Positions 1 to 7,381 of a DNA stretch of 9,693 nucleotides are shown one piece after another. The translations under genes and the position numbers were made by a program. This stretch comes from Microbacteriaceae bacterium (GTDB lineage: Bacteria > Actinomycetota > Actinomycetes > Actinomycetales > Microbacteriaceae). The stretch covers positions 1 through 9,693 of the forward strand of contig JAEMRP010000026.1 in the NCBI GenBank assembly GCA_016463265.1. Reading direction: 5' to 3'. Each line of letters starts with the position of its first letter. The stretch's first letter is position 1. The notes beneath the pieces were generated by a model that saw nothing but the letters and a program-made list of their open reading frames with translations, made no database searches and was not told the DNA's origin.

Positions 1-482
1 AAGGCTGACTGTTCCGAAATTTTGTGTTCGAGAACCTTGTACTGTTTCAAGCGTTTCAATGCGGTGTCGGATTTTCCGGCAACAGACGGGTCGTCCAGTA
101 GCGATTCGAGAATGTCCGGCAGCGCGACATTCAGCTCGGGGGAAACAAAACGCGCTTCTTCAAGGTTTTTCGCGAGGTCATCAATAAATAGGACGTTGAC
201 GGGACGCAGATTGAGATCCTGTATCAGCTGGCGAATTCGGGGTCCTTTAGGGTTCCAATCGATACTGGGAAGCACAAAATAGTCGGCGATGGACGATTTC
301 TGCAGTTCTGCGAGAGCCACCGACTTGTCATTCATCGAGCAAATTGAGCTGATAATTCCGCGCTGAGCAAGAGCGACTACGATGTCATGATTCCGCTCGA
401 TGTGCGTGATGGGACCTTCAGAGATTGTGCCGGCCCACAACGTGTCATCGAGGTCCCAAATGACAAGTTTGATCTGCTCCAC
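1..482 (-). CDS. FkbH-like HAD-superfamily protein, 3' end beyond window
   Basis: The N-terminal 160 residues of a HAD-fold protein are visible; the rest lies beyond the left edge. All four HAD motifs are present: motif I WDLDDT at about residues 9-14, the motif II serine in ICSMND, the motif III lysine in WNPKGPRIRQL, and the motif IV acidic pair in VLFIDDLAKN. The spacing and wording are those of the FkbH/HAD-IIIC group, whose founders make glyceryl-carrier intermediates in polyketide pathways and which also occurs in surface-glycan loci. The reading frame starts at GTG (482) with an AAAGGG ribosome site six bases upstream. An in-frame TAG lies just beyond (503-501), so classical FkbH N-terminal sequence is absent and the HAD domain begins at once. 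A TTG at 500 is a weaker alternative start. It lies 139 nt downstream of iolD on the same strand but in clearly lower G+C sequence, so I take it as a separate locus. The substrate is unknown. Confidence 0.8.
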   Translation of the reverse strand, partial: MEQIKLVIWDLDDTLWAGTISEGPITHIERNHDIVVALAQRGIISSICSMNDKSVALAELQKSSIADYFVLPSIDWNPKGPRIRQLIQDLNLRPVNVLFIDDLAKNLEEARFVSPELNVALPDILESLLDDPSVAGKSDTALKRLKQYKVLEHKISEQSA

Positions 483-500
483 GTGGCACCCTTTCAGCAA

Positions 501-529
501 CTAGTAGCGATGCAACAAATGTATGTCAA
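501..529 (-). promoter_or_regulatory. Possible promoter of the FkbH-like gene
   Basis: On the minus strand a perfect -35 hexamer TTGACA (529-524) is followed after 17 bases by TACTAG (506-501), a poor -10 with three of six consensus bases. The implied transcription start falls near 494, leaving a leader of only about a dozen bases before the GTG at 482. The -35 is convincing. The short leader and weak -10 keep this tentative. The rest of the 483-621 gap shows nothing else I can support. Confidence 0.3.
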
Positions 530-621
530 CTTTACCGATGTTCAATTTCCATTCAGACGACGAACGGTGACCAAAATGATGAAAAGCCGAATTCCAACAC
601 GCAACAATTTCTTTGCGGACG

Positions 622-2472
622 TTAAACGCCGGGACGTTGGTTCTGCAGACCCTTGTCCATTGACGCACGCGCGGCCGTAACGCTCGCTCTCTCGGACACC
701 TCGGGCACTCCGACCTGCCAGAACGCACCACCTTCGGTGAAGTCTTTGGCGCGAACCTTGGTCACGATGACCGCGGTGCTAGTGGCCTGACGTGCCTTCG
801 TGAGCGCGTCGGCAAACTCCGCGAGGCTCTGCACCTCGAACGTGACAGCACCCATCGAGGCGGCGTGGGCGGCGAAGTCGACGCGCGCGTCGGATCCGGT
901 CCCCACGGAATCGGCCAGCATGTTGTTGTAGGACGCACCGCCTTGGCTCGTCTGCAAACGCTCGATAACGGCGTACCCCTCGTTGTCGCAGACGACGAGA
1001 ATCATCTTGTGACCGGACAGCACCGAGGCGTAGATGTCGGAGTTCATCATCAAATACGAGCCGTCCCCGACCATCGCAAAGACCTCACCGCGTGGGCGCG
1101 CCATCGCGGCACCCCACGCCCCAGAGATCTCGTAGCCCATGCAGGAATATCCGTATTCACAGTCGAAACTGGCGACCGCTTTGCTCATCCAGTTGACGTT
1201 GAGGTCTCCCGGCAAACCACCCGCGGCCGTGAGAACGTAGTCTTCTTCGGTCGCAGCGATGTGCACCAATCCGATCAATTGGGCGTAGCTCGGCGGCCAC
1301 ACTCCGTCGTCGGCGATGCGGCCATTGACGAAGACATCGAGCTCGCCTCGTAAACGCGTGGCGTTGTCCGTCCAGGACGCGTCGGTCGACCAATTGCCGA
1401 GCGCATCGCTCAGTTCGGCGAGTCCTTCACGGGCATCGGCGACGAGCGGCGTCGAGCGGTGCTTGATCGCGTCAAACCGTGCCGCATTGAGCCCCACGAA
1501 CTGGGTCTCGGTTGAAAAGAGCGTCCACGAACCGGTGGTGAAGTCCTCGAGGCGCGTTCCAACCGCGAGCACGACGTCGGCCTCCCTCACTACCGCGTTG
1601 GCGGCTTCCGCACCCGTCACACCGACTGGCCCGACATAGCGCGGGTGGCTGGCAACAAGGGAGGACTTTCCCGCGACCGTCTCAACGACCGGAATGCCGT
1701 GTTTTTCGGCGAACGTCGCCAACTCGGCCTCCGCGCGCGCGTAGTGGACGCCGCCGCCGGCGATGATGACGGGACGTTTGGCGGACCGCAGCAATTCCGT
1801 GGCACGACCGAGTTGCCCGCGGTCGGGACGAGGCCGAGGGGATTCCTGCACGGTCGTGGCAAAGAACGACTCGGGGTAGTCGAACGCCTCGGCGGCGACG
1901 TCTTGAGGCAAACCGATAAACGTCGGACCGCAATCGCCCGAATCGAGCATGGTCGCAACAGCCTGCGGCAACGAGCTAAGGAGCTGCGCCGGGTGCGTAA
2001 TGCGATCCCAATACCGAACCACCGGCCGGAATGCGTCGTTGACCGTGGTCGATGGCACCCCAAAGTGCTCTACCTGCTGAAGCACGGGGTCGGGCAGACG
2101 TGACGCGAAGGTGTCACCCGCGATGAACAGGACGGGGAGTCGGTTCGACATCGCGACTCCGGCGGCCGTTACCATATTCGTGGCGCCCGGTCCGATCGAC
2201 GTCGTGCACACCATGATCTGCTGCCTGCGCGTTGCCTTAGCAAAGGCGGCGGCGGCCAACCCCATGCCCTGCTCGTTCTGTCCGCGCCAAACCGGAAGTT
2301 CCTCGCGGTGCATTTCGAGTGAGTGTCCAAGGCTCGTCACGTTTCCGTGGCCGAAGATGCCGTACGCGCCGGGAAAGAGGGGAACGTTGACGCCATCAAC
2401 AATCGTGCGTTGCGCGATGAGGTACCGGACGAGCGCCTCGGAGGTCGTGATGCGGATGGTCTTAGTTGCCAC
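622..2472 (-). CDS. iolD: 3D-(3,5/4)-trihydroxycyclohexane-1,2-dione hydrolase IolD
   Basis: A thiamine-diphosphate enzyme of 616 aa that hydrolyses the ring of trihydroxycyclohexane-1,2-dione to 5-deoxy-D-glucuronate (EC 3.7.1.22), the ring-opening step of inositol breakdown. It has the three-domain layout of the acetolactate synthase family. The N-terminal pyrimidine-binding domain carries the catalytic glutamate E67 in RGQNEQGM. A central Rossmann-like domain (about 215-360) contains IIAGGGVHYA. The C-terminal domain binds diphosphate through GDG (469-471) with the paired N497 in VVCDN. The N-terminal stretch VPLFPGAYGIFGHGNV is typical of IolD. The start is GTG at 2472, fixed by an AGGAG site at 2483-2479 with six-base spacing. 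The first 11 bases overlap the end of the upstream oxidoreductase gene, so translation is probably coupled. It is the last gene of the operon, and no good terminator follows it. Length is within the family's normal range. Confidence 0.95.
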   Translation of the reverse strand: MATKTIRITTSEALVRYLIAQRTIVDGVNVPLFPGAYGIFGHGNVTSLGHSLEMHREELPVWRGQNEQGMGLAAAAFAKATRRQQIMVCTTSIGPGATNMVTAAGVAMSNRLPVLFIAGDTFASRLPDPVLQQVEHFGVPSTTVNDAFRPVVRYWDRITHPAQLLSSLPQAVATMLDSGDCGPTFIGLPQDVAAEAFDYPESFFATTVQESPRPRPDRGQLGRATELLRSAKRPVIIAGGGVHYARAEAELATFAEKHGIPVVETVAGKSSLVASHPRYVGPVGVTGAEAANAVVREADVVLAVGTRLEDFTTGSWTLFSTETQFVGLNAARFDAIKHRSTPLVADAREGLAELSDALGNWSTDASWTDNATRLRGELDVFVNGRIADDGVWPPSYAQLIGLVHIAATEEDYVLTAAGGLPGDLNVNWMSKAVASFDCEYGYSCMGYEISGAWGAAMARPRGEVFAMVGDGSYLMMNSDIYASVLSGHKMILVVCDNEGYAVIERLQTSQGGASYNNMLADSVGTGSDARVDFAAHAASMGAVTFEVQSLAEFADALTKARQATSTAVIVTKVRAKDFTEGGAFWQVGVPEVSERASVTAARASMDKGLQNQRPGV

Positions 2473-3646
2473 GGTTTTCTCCTGTGAGGTCTGTCACGGT
2501 TTCCCAGGTCTTGGAGTCCCATGAATTGATGAGGGCCTGTTGCACGTTGACGACGTCGACCGCTTCGCGGAAACTGGGCGAGAACGTTCCGTCAGTCGCC
2601 AGCGCTTCGAGGAAGGAATAGTCCTCGATCGCGACAAGGTCTTCTAGCCCTATCGGGTTCGCCTGACCTGGCGAGAAAACACCGTGGAACGGGAAGCGAT
2701 CGCCGCCGTAGATAGTGGTGTAACCGGAACTGATGTCGTCTGTCAGTCGGTAGTACTGCAGTTCGTTCATCTTTTCGAGGTTCCACGCCAGGGCACCCTT
2801 GGTGCCGTAGATCTCGAACGCGTTTTGGCTTTCGGGGCCGACCAGCGTGCGGCTCACCTCAAACGTTCCGGTTGCGCCGTTCTCGAAATTACAGAGCATC
2901 GACGCGAAGTCTTCGTTTTCGACGGCACCTTTGGGGTCTTCGGGACGACCGCGGCCATAGTGGCTCGCCGCTCCCGTGGGCAGCGGGCGTTGCGGAATGG
3001 TCGTGTTGCGCATTCCCACGACATCGGTGATGTCACCGATGAGGTACTGCGCAAGAGACACCGAGTGGCTGAGAATGTCGCTCGTCACGCCGTAACCGGC
3101 TTGGTCGAGGATGAAGCGCCACGTCAGAAGGCCGAGTTTGTCACTTCCGTACATTGACACGAAGCGGCCACGGTAGTGGGTGATTTCGCCGAGTTCACCG
3201 GAGGCAATGAGGTTCCGGGCGTGCATGACGAGAGGCGCCCACAGGTAGTTGTACCCGACACCCGTCCGCACACCCGCCGCTTTCGCCATTTCGTAGGCGG
3301 CGACTGTGTGTTCGGGCTTTCCGCCAATCGGCTTCTCACTGAACACGGCCTTCCCTGCAGCACAGGCCGCCTCGATCATGGGGAGGTGCAGCATGTTGGG
3401 TGCGGTGACCCAGACGACGTCGACGTCATCCGATGCGATTGCTTCACGCCAGTCGGCCACAGCGCGCTCGAACCCGAAGTCGCGAACCGCTCGCTCGCGA
3501 CGCGCCTCCTCGGTGTCCGCACAGACGACGAGCACGGGATCAAATGAGCGATTCGGAAACAGTGACGGAATACGGAGCATGGAACGACTGTGTCCCTCTC
3601 CCATCCAGCCAAGACCCAATACGGCAACTCCAATTCGACGGTTCAT
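2462..3646 (-). CDS. Gfo/Idh/MocA-family oxidoreductase, probably acting on an inositol or inosose
   Basis: An NAD(P)-dependent sugar or cyclitol dehydrogenase of 394 aa. The N-terminal Rossmann fold shows GLGWMGEGH (11-19). The family signature EKP is at 104-106 in VFSEKPIGG. The C-terminal alpha/beta domain carries SDILSHSVSLAQYL (189-202), with D190 and H194 in the usual active-site positions. I start it at ATG 3646, because RRIGVAVLGLG begins directly there and an AGGAAAG site precedes it; the frame extends upstream to 3733 only inside iolB. It begins two bases after the iolB stop and overlaps iolD by 11 bases, so it belongs to the operon. It is longer than typical IolG (about 330-345 aa) and probably handles another inositol isomer (scyllo, D-chiro) or a keto-inositol, but this is inferred from position only. 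It could instead be the main myo-inositol dehydrogenase. Confidence 0.87.
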   Translation of the reverse strand: MNRRIGVAVLGLGWMGEGHSRSMLRIPSLFPNRSFDPVLVVCADTEEARRERAVRDFGFERAVADWREAIASDDVDVVWVTAPNMLHLPMIEAACAAGKAVFSEKPIGGKPEHTVAAYEMAKAAGVRTGVGYNYLWAPLVMHARNLIASGELGEITHYRGRFVSMYGSDKLGLLTWRFILDQAGYGVTSDILSHSVSLAQYLIGDITDVVGMRNTTIPQRPLPTGAASHYGRGRPEDPKGAVENEDFASMLCNFENGATGTFEVSRTLVGPESQNAFEIYGTKGALAWNLEKMNELQYYRLTDDISSGYTTIYGGDRFPFHGVFSPGQANPIGLEDLVAIEDYSFLEALATDGTFSPSFREAVDVVNVQQALINSWDSKTWETVTDLTGENRGN

Positions 3647-3648
3647 GT

Positions 3649-4542
3649 TCAGCTCTTTCCTGTGCGGCCCGACGCCGAGGTCATCGGCAAACGGGGGTCT
3701 TGTATTTGGGTGTTCCAGGTCTCTCGAATCCAATGGTGCTCGGGGTCATCGCAGAACGCCATCGTTCTGTCATCGCCCGGACCGGCCAGCACGTTAAGAA
3801 AATACATCGGATATTCCGGCGGAGCCACGGTCGGACCGTGGTATCCCTCGGGAACGTTGTAGACGTCGCCGTCGTGAATCATGACGGTGTCGTCGACCGA
3901 GCCGTCAACGGTATAGATATGGAACAGTCCCTGCCCCGTGGGGTCGCCGTGAGGGCTTTCGCCGCGCCCGATGCGGAAGTAATAGATTTCTTCGTTCGTC
4001 GTTGCGCAGTCGCCGATTCCGTCGTGTCGATGAGGAGGCCACGATGAAAGGTTGCCTCCAGGAGTGATCACCTCACACACGTTGATTCTGTGCGCGGCCG
4101 TGAACGATGACGGTGTCGCGATGTTCGTCACTTGACGTGTTGCCTGACCCGACCCGCGAACTTCGACGGGTACGTCGACGGCCGGAACATGTTGCGCAGG
4201 GAAGCCCTCGCTGGCACGCGCGGTGCACAGCGCAATCTCGCCGGAATCTCCCGTCATGGTGAGGGTTGATCCGACCGGTATGTAAATCCAGTCCGACACC
4301 GCGGCGAAGACTCCCTTTCGACCGGCGAGGGTGAACGGGACGCCGTCCACGGTGACCGAGACGTTCTCTGCCGATAACGGAACGAGAACTCCTTCCTCTC
4401 CGTCAAGGACGACCGATACGGTGGCACCGGTGCTCAACGTGTAGACGTGAAGCCCGCTGTATGCCCAGCCCGCGTTTTCGGGTGTGACGTGAACGTCGGC
4501 ACCTCCGTTCGCGAGCGTTCCTGCGGGGAAAAACCAGGTCAT
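3649..4542 (-). CDS. iolB: 5-deoxy-glucuronate isomerase IolB
   Basis: A bicupin isomerase of 297 aa converting 5-deoxy-D-glucuronate into 2-deoxy-5-keto-D-gluconate (EC 5.3.1.30), the step after IolD. The C-terminal cupin holds the metal site: H171 and H173 in SSWPPHRHD, E185 in NEEIYYFR, and H235 in PEGYHGP. The N-terminal cupin (about 25-115) is divergent and shows no metal motif, as is usual in KduI/IolB proteins. The 297-aa length is close to other actinobacterial IolB proteins. Its ATG shares the ATGA (4542-4539) with the stop of the upstream aldolase gene, and a GAAAGG site lies six bases upstream, so the two are translationally coupled. The C-terminus after residue 286 is low in conservation signals and probably disordered. 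Confidence 0.95.
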   Translation of the reverse strand: MTWFFPAGTLANGGADVHVTPENAGWAYSGLHVYTLSTGATVSVVLDGEEGVLVPLSAENVSVTVDGVPFTLAGRKGVFAAVSDWIYIPVGSTLTMTGDSGEIALCTARASEGFPAQHVPAVDVPVEVRGSGQATRQVTNIATPSSFTAAHRINVCEVITPGGNLSSWPPHRHDGIGDCATTNEEIYYFRIGRGESPHGDPTGQGLFHIYTVDGSVDDTVMIHDGDVYNVPEGYHGPTVAPPEYPMYFLNVLAGPGDDRTMAFCDDPEHHWIRETWNTQIQDPRLPMTSASGRTGKS

Positions 4543-5456
4543 GACATGCCTTTCGCGTGGGTTGATAACGTAGGCCGAACCACCGCAGCGGCGCGAGCCA
4601 CCGCTCCTTCGGGATCGCCGTCATTGGGATACAACAGGGTGCGACCGGCGACAACGCCGCGCACATTGGGTTCGTTCATGGCGCTCGCCCAGAGAGCACA
4701 GGTCTCGTCGGAATCACCGACCGGTTCGCCACCAAGCATGAGGATTGGAAGCGTCGTGGCCGCAGCCACCTCGGCCATGCGGGCGGTCGCCGGAATCTTC
4801 AGCCACGTGTACGCCGAGGACGACCCGAGCCCCGACGCGATAGCCACGACGGTGGTGAGCGCCTCGTCGGAGGTGTCGAGGATTGCCTTCCCTGCGAGGT
4901 CTTTGAGGTACGGAAGAGGTTCAATCATCGCCATCAGTTTTCGGTCGGCTAGTTCGGTGGTTAGACGCGCGACGGTCTCGATTGTTCGAGCGACGCCGGG
5001 GTCGGAATAGTCGATTCGAATGAGCGTCTTGCCGCCGTCCAACCCCATCGACTCGATGTGGTTTGTGTCGTACGCGGTGAGGCGGTCGTCCAACTCCCAG
5101 GTCGCGCCGATGATGCCACCGCGGTTCATTGTGCCGATCGCCAATTTGTCGTCGAGCGCACCGAGCCAGGCAAGTTCCTCGAGAATGTCGGCGCTCGCGA
5201 GAACGCCGTCCACCTCGGGCAGCGCGAGACAGCGAACGAGTCGATCGAGCAGGGTGAATCGGTCGGCCATCGCCACCGGGTTAGATCCGAGCGAAATCTT
5301 GCCGCGCGCGGTGTGGTCCGCTGCGATGATGATGAGACGCCCATCGGGCCCAGCGATCGGGCGTCGTCGGCGAGAAAGAAGCGCGTCAGTGAAGGATGCC
5401 GGCCGGAAAACGCGCGCGTCAGTGAGTTCGCGATAGCGGGTGCGGTCAAGGCTCAT
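4539..5456 (-). CDS. Cgl0158-type (beta/alpha)8 barrel aldolase, candidate for 2-deoxy-5-keto-gluconate-6-phosphate cleavage
   Basis: A 305-aa barrel protein resembling the DeoC/LacD-like family typified by Cgl0158 of Corynebacterium glutamicum, which lies next to iolC there too. Visible segments are LIIIAADHTARG (41-52), LAIGTMNRGGIIG (105-117), KTLIRIDYSDPG (143-154), LMAMIEPLPY (174-183), TWLKIPA (217-223) and LMLGGEPVG (239-247). K220 in TWLKIPA sits where class I aldolases place the Schiff-base lysine, so it is the candidate catalytic residue; this assignment is inference. No separate iolJ aldolase is in the cluster. The inferred reaction is cleavage of 2-deoxy-5-keto-gluconate 6-phosphate to dihydroxyacetone phosphate and malonate semialdehyde. 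The start is ATG 5456, sharing ATGA with the iolC stop and preceded by a GGGGG-type site. The open frame extends further upstream only within iolC. Confidence 0.8.
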   Translation of the reverse strand: MSLDRTRYRELTDARVFRPASFTDALLSRRRRPIAGPDGRLIIIAADHTARGKISLGSNPVAMADRFTLLDRLVRCLALPEVDGVLASADILEELAWLGALDDKLAIGTMNRGGIIGATWELDDRLTAYDTNHIESMGLDGGKTLIRIDYSDPGVARTIETVARLTTELADRKLMAMIEPLPYLKDLAGKAILDTSDEALTTVVAIASGLGSSSAYTWLKIPATARMAEVAAATTLPILMLGGEPVGDSDETCALWASAMNEPNVRGVVAGRTLLYPNDGDPEGAVARAAAVVRPTLSTHAKGMS

Positions 5457-6397
5457 GCTGGTTCCCCCATCAGTGCGTCGAGCTCGTCGACGGTCGGCAT
5501 CGCGTCCGCGCACGTCAGACGGGTCGATACGAGCGCACCCGCGGCGCTCGCGAAGCGGCCGATTCGGTGCAAATCCCATTCGTGAAGCAGTCCGTAACAC
5601 AGAGAACCGCCGAATGCGTCTCCGGCTCCGAGCCCACACACCACGTCGATGGGGATAGCGGGGATATTGACGCGTTCGGTCGCGGTCGCGAGCAAAACGC
5701 CATCGGCACCCAATTTGATGATGGCGAGACGCACTCCGGCCGCAAGCAGCACGTCGGCGGCGTCGTCGGGTTCGTCCGTCCCAACGGCGATGGCACATTC
5801 CTCGCGATTACCGACGACGACGGTCGCAAGCGCAATCGCACGTTCGGCCATTGATCGCGCGTCCTCGACGCTCGCCCACAGTGATGGTCGGTAGTCAAGG
5901 TCGAGAATGGTGTGATCGTCGCGCGACCGCAGTGACATCCATTCGAGGCACGTGTCTGCTGTGGAACCCTGGGCGAGAGAAGCTTGACTAATCCAGAGGA
6001 CCTTCGCGTGCCGCACGACCTGGGCGGGAACATCGGCGGTCGTGATTGTGGTGTCCGGCGCTGCCTGGCCACGATAGAACATCACGGTCGGGCTCTCTGG
6101 GGGAGTCAGTGCAGCGAAGGCAAGCGGTGTTTGAGCACCCTTCACTGTGCCCACGAAATCGGTGTCGACACCCCATCCCGTAAGTCGACCTTTCACGTAT
6201 TCGCCGAACGCATCGTCGCCGACCTTCGTCGCCAGTGCGACTCGCAGCCCGAGTTGCGCGGCGGCTACCGCCACGTTCGTAGGGCTACCGCCCACGGATT
6301 TATGGAAGTTCTGTTGACCGTCGAACCCGATGTTCGGTTCCATGGAATAAAGGTCGACGCTGATGCGGCCGACGCTGAGGACATCCACGGTTTCCAT
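5453..6397 (-). CDS. iolC: 5-dehydro-2-deoxygluconokinase IolC
   Basis: A PfkB/ribokinase-family sugar kinase of 314 aa that phosphorylates 2-deoxy-5-keto-D-gluconate with ATP (EC 2.7.1.92). The N-terminal substrate signature is VGGSPTNVAVAAAQLG (35-50). The C-terminal PfkB signature DVVCGLGAGDAFGGSL (251-266) gives the anion hole and catalytic base D260. RISVDLY near the N-terminus, followed by FHKSVGGSPTN, is the pattern of IolC kinases rather than fructokinases. The ATG at 6397 is four bases past the iolE stop, with only a weak GGA ribosome site, suggesting coupling to iolE translation. The stop overlaps the aldolase start as ATGA, which places the kinase and the aldolase that probably uses its product in immediate succession. 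Length is normal for single-domain IolC; some iolC genes elsewhere carry a fused C-terminal aldolase-like domain, absent here. Confidence 0.93.
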   Translation of the reverse strand: METVDVLSVGRISVDLYSMEPNIGFDGQQNFHKSVGGSPTNVAVAAAQLGLRVALATKVGDDAFGEYVKGRLTGWGVDTDFVGTVKGAQTPLAFAALTPPESPTVMFYRGQAAPDTTITTADVPAQVVRHAKVLWISQASLAQGSTADTCLEWMSLRSRDDHTILDLDYRPSLWASVEDARSMAERAIALATVVVGNREECAIAVGTDEPDDAADVLLAAGVRLAIIKLGADGVLLATATERVNIPAIPIDVVCGLGAGDAFGGSLCYGLLHEWDLHRIGRFASAAGALVSTRLTCADAMPTVDELDALMGEPA

Positions 6398-6401
6398 CTG
6401 G

Positions 6402-7298
6402 TTATCCGAGTGTGGGGGCGACGACGTCGGTCAGATACTTAAGTGAGGCCGAGACCTGCGTGACAGGTCCTTCGCCGTCGGCGGGGAACCCACCGGTGAT
6501 TGCGGTGTCTTGTTCAATGACATACCATCCGCGGTAACCGCCGGCCTCGAGGGTTTGCACAACTCCGAGGATGTCGACGTCACCGGACCCGAGGTTCGTG
6601 AAGACTCCGGCCTTGGTCGCAGCCATGAGCGAGACCTCACGTCGAAGAACGGCCGCGGTCATGTCGAGGCGGATGTCCTTGAGATGGACGTGCCCGACGC
6701 GGTCGAATGCCGTCTTGGCAAATTCGACCGAATCCTGACCTCCGAACGCCATGTGCCCCGTGTCGAGGCAGAAACTAACATCGCAGCTGTCGAGCACACG
6801 GGAAATATCGTCTTTGGTCTCGACGAGCGTCTGAACGTGGGGGTGAAGTACCTGCTGGATCCCGTGCTCACCGCAGATGTCATCGATCACGCCGAGCATC
6901 TCGGTCATGTGACGTTTTTCCTCGGTCGTCAAGGCACGTGGATATGCCCAGTCCCAGTCCTGAACGGTTGAGGACACCATCTTTGTCGCACCCGCTTGCT
7001 GGAACAACTTTGCGATTGCGGTTGCGCTTGCAATCGTTGCGTCTCGTTGAGTCGGGTCGTGAACCACCACGGGGGTGAAACCCCCGAGCAACGCCATTCC
7101 GTAGTGATCGAGTTCCGCGGTCAGTTCGGCCGGATCGTCGGGAAGAAAGCCCGCCGCACCGAGTTCGGTCGCGGTGAATCCCAACCCAGACATTTCGCCC
7201 AAGACGCGGCTTTTCGGGAGCATGGCTCCCCAGTCGGGAACTTCGCAGATACCCCACGAGATGGGGGCGGACGCGACGCGGGAGAGAAAGTCGGACAC
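6402..7298 (-). CDS. iolE: IolE-type inosose dehydratase (TIM-barrel, AP-endonuclease 2 fold)
   Basis: A TIM-barrel protein of 298 aa in the xylose-isomerase-like/AP-endonuclease 2 superfamily. Opening APISWGICEVPDWG (11-24) and GLGFTATELGAAGFLP (38-53) match IolE-like proteins, which dehydrate 2-keto-myo-inositol (EC 4.2.1.44). Likely metal and active-site residues are E45, H152 in LHPHVQT, D179 and H182 in CLDTGHM, H205 and D208 in VHLKDI, and E262 in VIEQDT. The start is GTG 7298, preceded by GAAAGG with six-base spacing. The open frame reaches an ATG at 7352, but that lies upstream of the operator and the probable transcription start, so I reject it. It is the first gene of the leftward operon. 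The same fold includes the IolI/IolH isomerases, so the exact reaction is less sure than the family. No other dehydratase candidate is present, which supports the assignment. Confidence 0.8.
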   Translation of the reverse strand: MSDFLSRVASAPISWGICEVPDWGAMLPKSRVLGEMSGLGFTATELGAAGFLPDDPAELTAELDHYGMALLGGFTPVVVHDPTQRDATIASATAIAKLFQQAGATKMVSSTVQDWDWAYPRALTTEEKRHMTEMLGVIDDICGEHGIQQVLHPHVQTLVETKDDISRVLDSCDVSFCLDTGHMAFGGQDSVEFAKTAFDRVGHVHLKDIRLDMTAAVLRREVSLMAATKAGVFTNLGSGDVDILGVVQTLEAGGYRGWYVIEQDTAITGGFPADGEGPVTQVSASLKYLTDVVAPTLG

Positions 7299-7304
7299 GG
7301 AAAG

Positions 7305-7310
7305 CCTTTC
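7305..7310 (-). promoter_or_regulatory. Ribosome binding site fixing the iolE GTG start
   Basis: GAAAGG on the minus strand lies six bases before GTG 7298. It supports this start over the ATG at 7352, which is upstream of the operator. The site directly abuts the operator palindrome, so a bound regulator would cover the start of the message. Confidence 0.6.
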
Positions 7311-7311
7311 A

Positions 7312-7325
7312 TTGGAACGTTCCAA
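7312..7325. promoter_or_regulatory. Perfect 14-bp palindromic operator, candidate LacI-family site
   Basis: TTGGAACGTTCCAA is a perfect inverted repeat with the central CG typical of LacI-family operators, where the hinge-helix leucine intercalates. It sits in the 89-nt gap between the divergent iolE operon and the dehydrogenase-regulator pair. It lies just downstream of the likely leftward -10 and overlaps the -35 region expected for the rightward promoter. One bound dimer could therefore silence both units. I see no second copy of the full palindrome in the window. The cognate protein is most likely the LacI-family regulator at 8385-9395; inducer identity (inositol, inosose or a downstream phosphate) is unknown. 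Confidence 0.75.
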
Positions 7326-7327
7326 CA

Positions 7328-7357
7328 AGTATGGCAGACTATAAGTCCGCACCGCAA
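7328..7357 (-). promoter_or_regulatory. Probable promoter of the leftward iol operon
   Basis: On the minus strand CATACT (7333-7328) is a plausible -10 with four of six consensus bases. A weak -35, TTGCGG (7357-7352), lies 18 bases upstream. The predicted start of transcription falls inside the palindromic operator, which fits simple repression. The hexamers are weak and I could not score them against the rest of the window. Confidence 0.4.
7340..7345 (+). promoter_or_regulatory. Probable -10 element of the rightward dehydrogenase-regulator unit
   Basis: TATAAG matches five of six consensus bases. The matching -35 position, 17-18 bases upstream, lies within the palindromic operator and is not a good hexamer (AACGTT or ACGTTC). 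Transcription would begin near 7352, giving a leader of about 36 bases before the GTG at 7388. A promoter with a poor -35 buried in the operator suggests repression by steric block. Confidence 0.4.
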
Positions 7358-7374
7358 TACATCGACCACGTACC

Positions 7375-7381
7375 GAGGGGG
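7375..7381 (+). promoter_or_regulatory. Ribosome binding site fixing the dehydrogenase GTG start
   Basis: GAGGGGG, six bases before GTG 7388, is a strong Shine-Dalgarno sequence. It decides for this start over the in-frame ATG at 7331, which lies upstream of the probable -10 element. Confidence 0.7.

Noticed and set aside
549..567. Imperfect hairpin downstream of iolD, considered as a terminator
   Set aside because: The six-pair stem needs a G-U pair, the loop is seven bases, and no T-tract follows on the minus strand.
1645..2103. Long plus-strand open frames inside iolD and other operon genes
   Set aside because: They are antisense shadows of strongly supported enzymes in G+C-rich DNA, with no family signature or ribosome site.
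2580..2592. AGAACGTTCC resembling the operator, inside the 394-aa oxidoreductase gene
   Set aside because: It matches only the core of the palindrome, lies inside coding sequence far from any promoter, and similar cores arise by chance in such sequence.
5457..5798. Extended N-terminus of the aldolase reading back into iolC
   Set aside because: The translated extension is arginine-rich, out-of-frame iolC sequence. ATG 5456 forms the standard ATGA overlap with the iolC stop.
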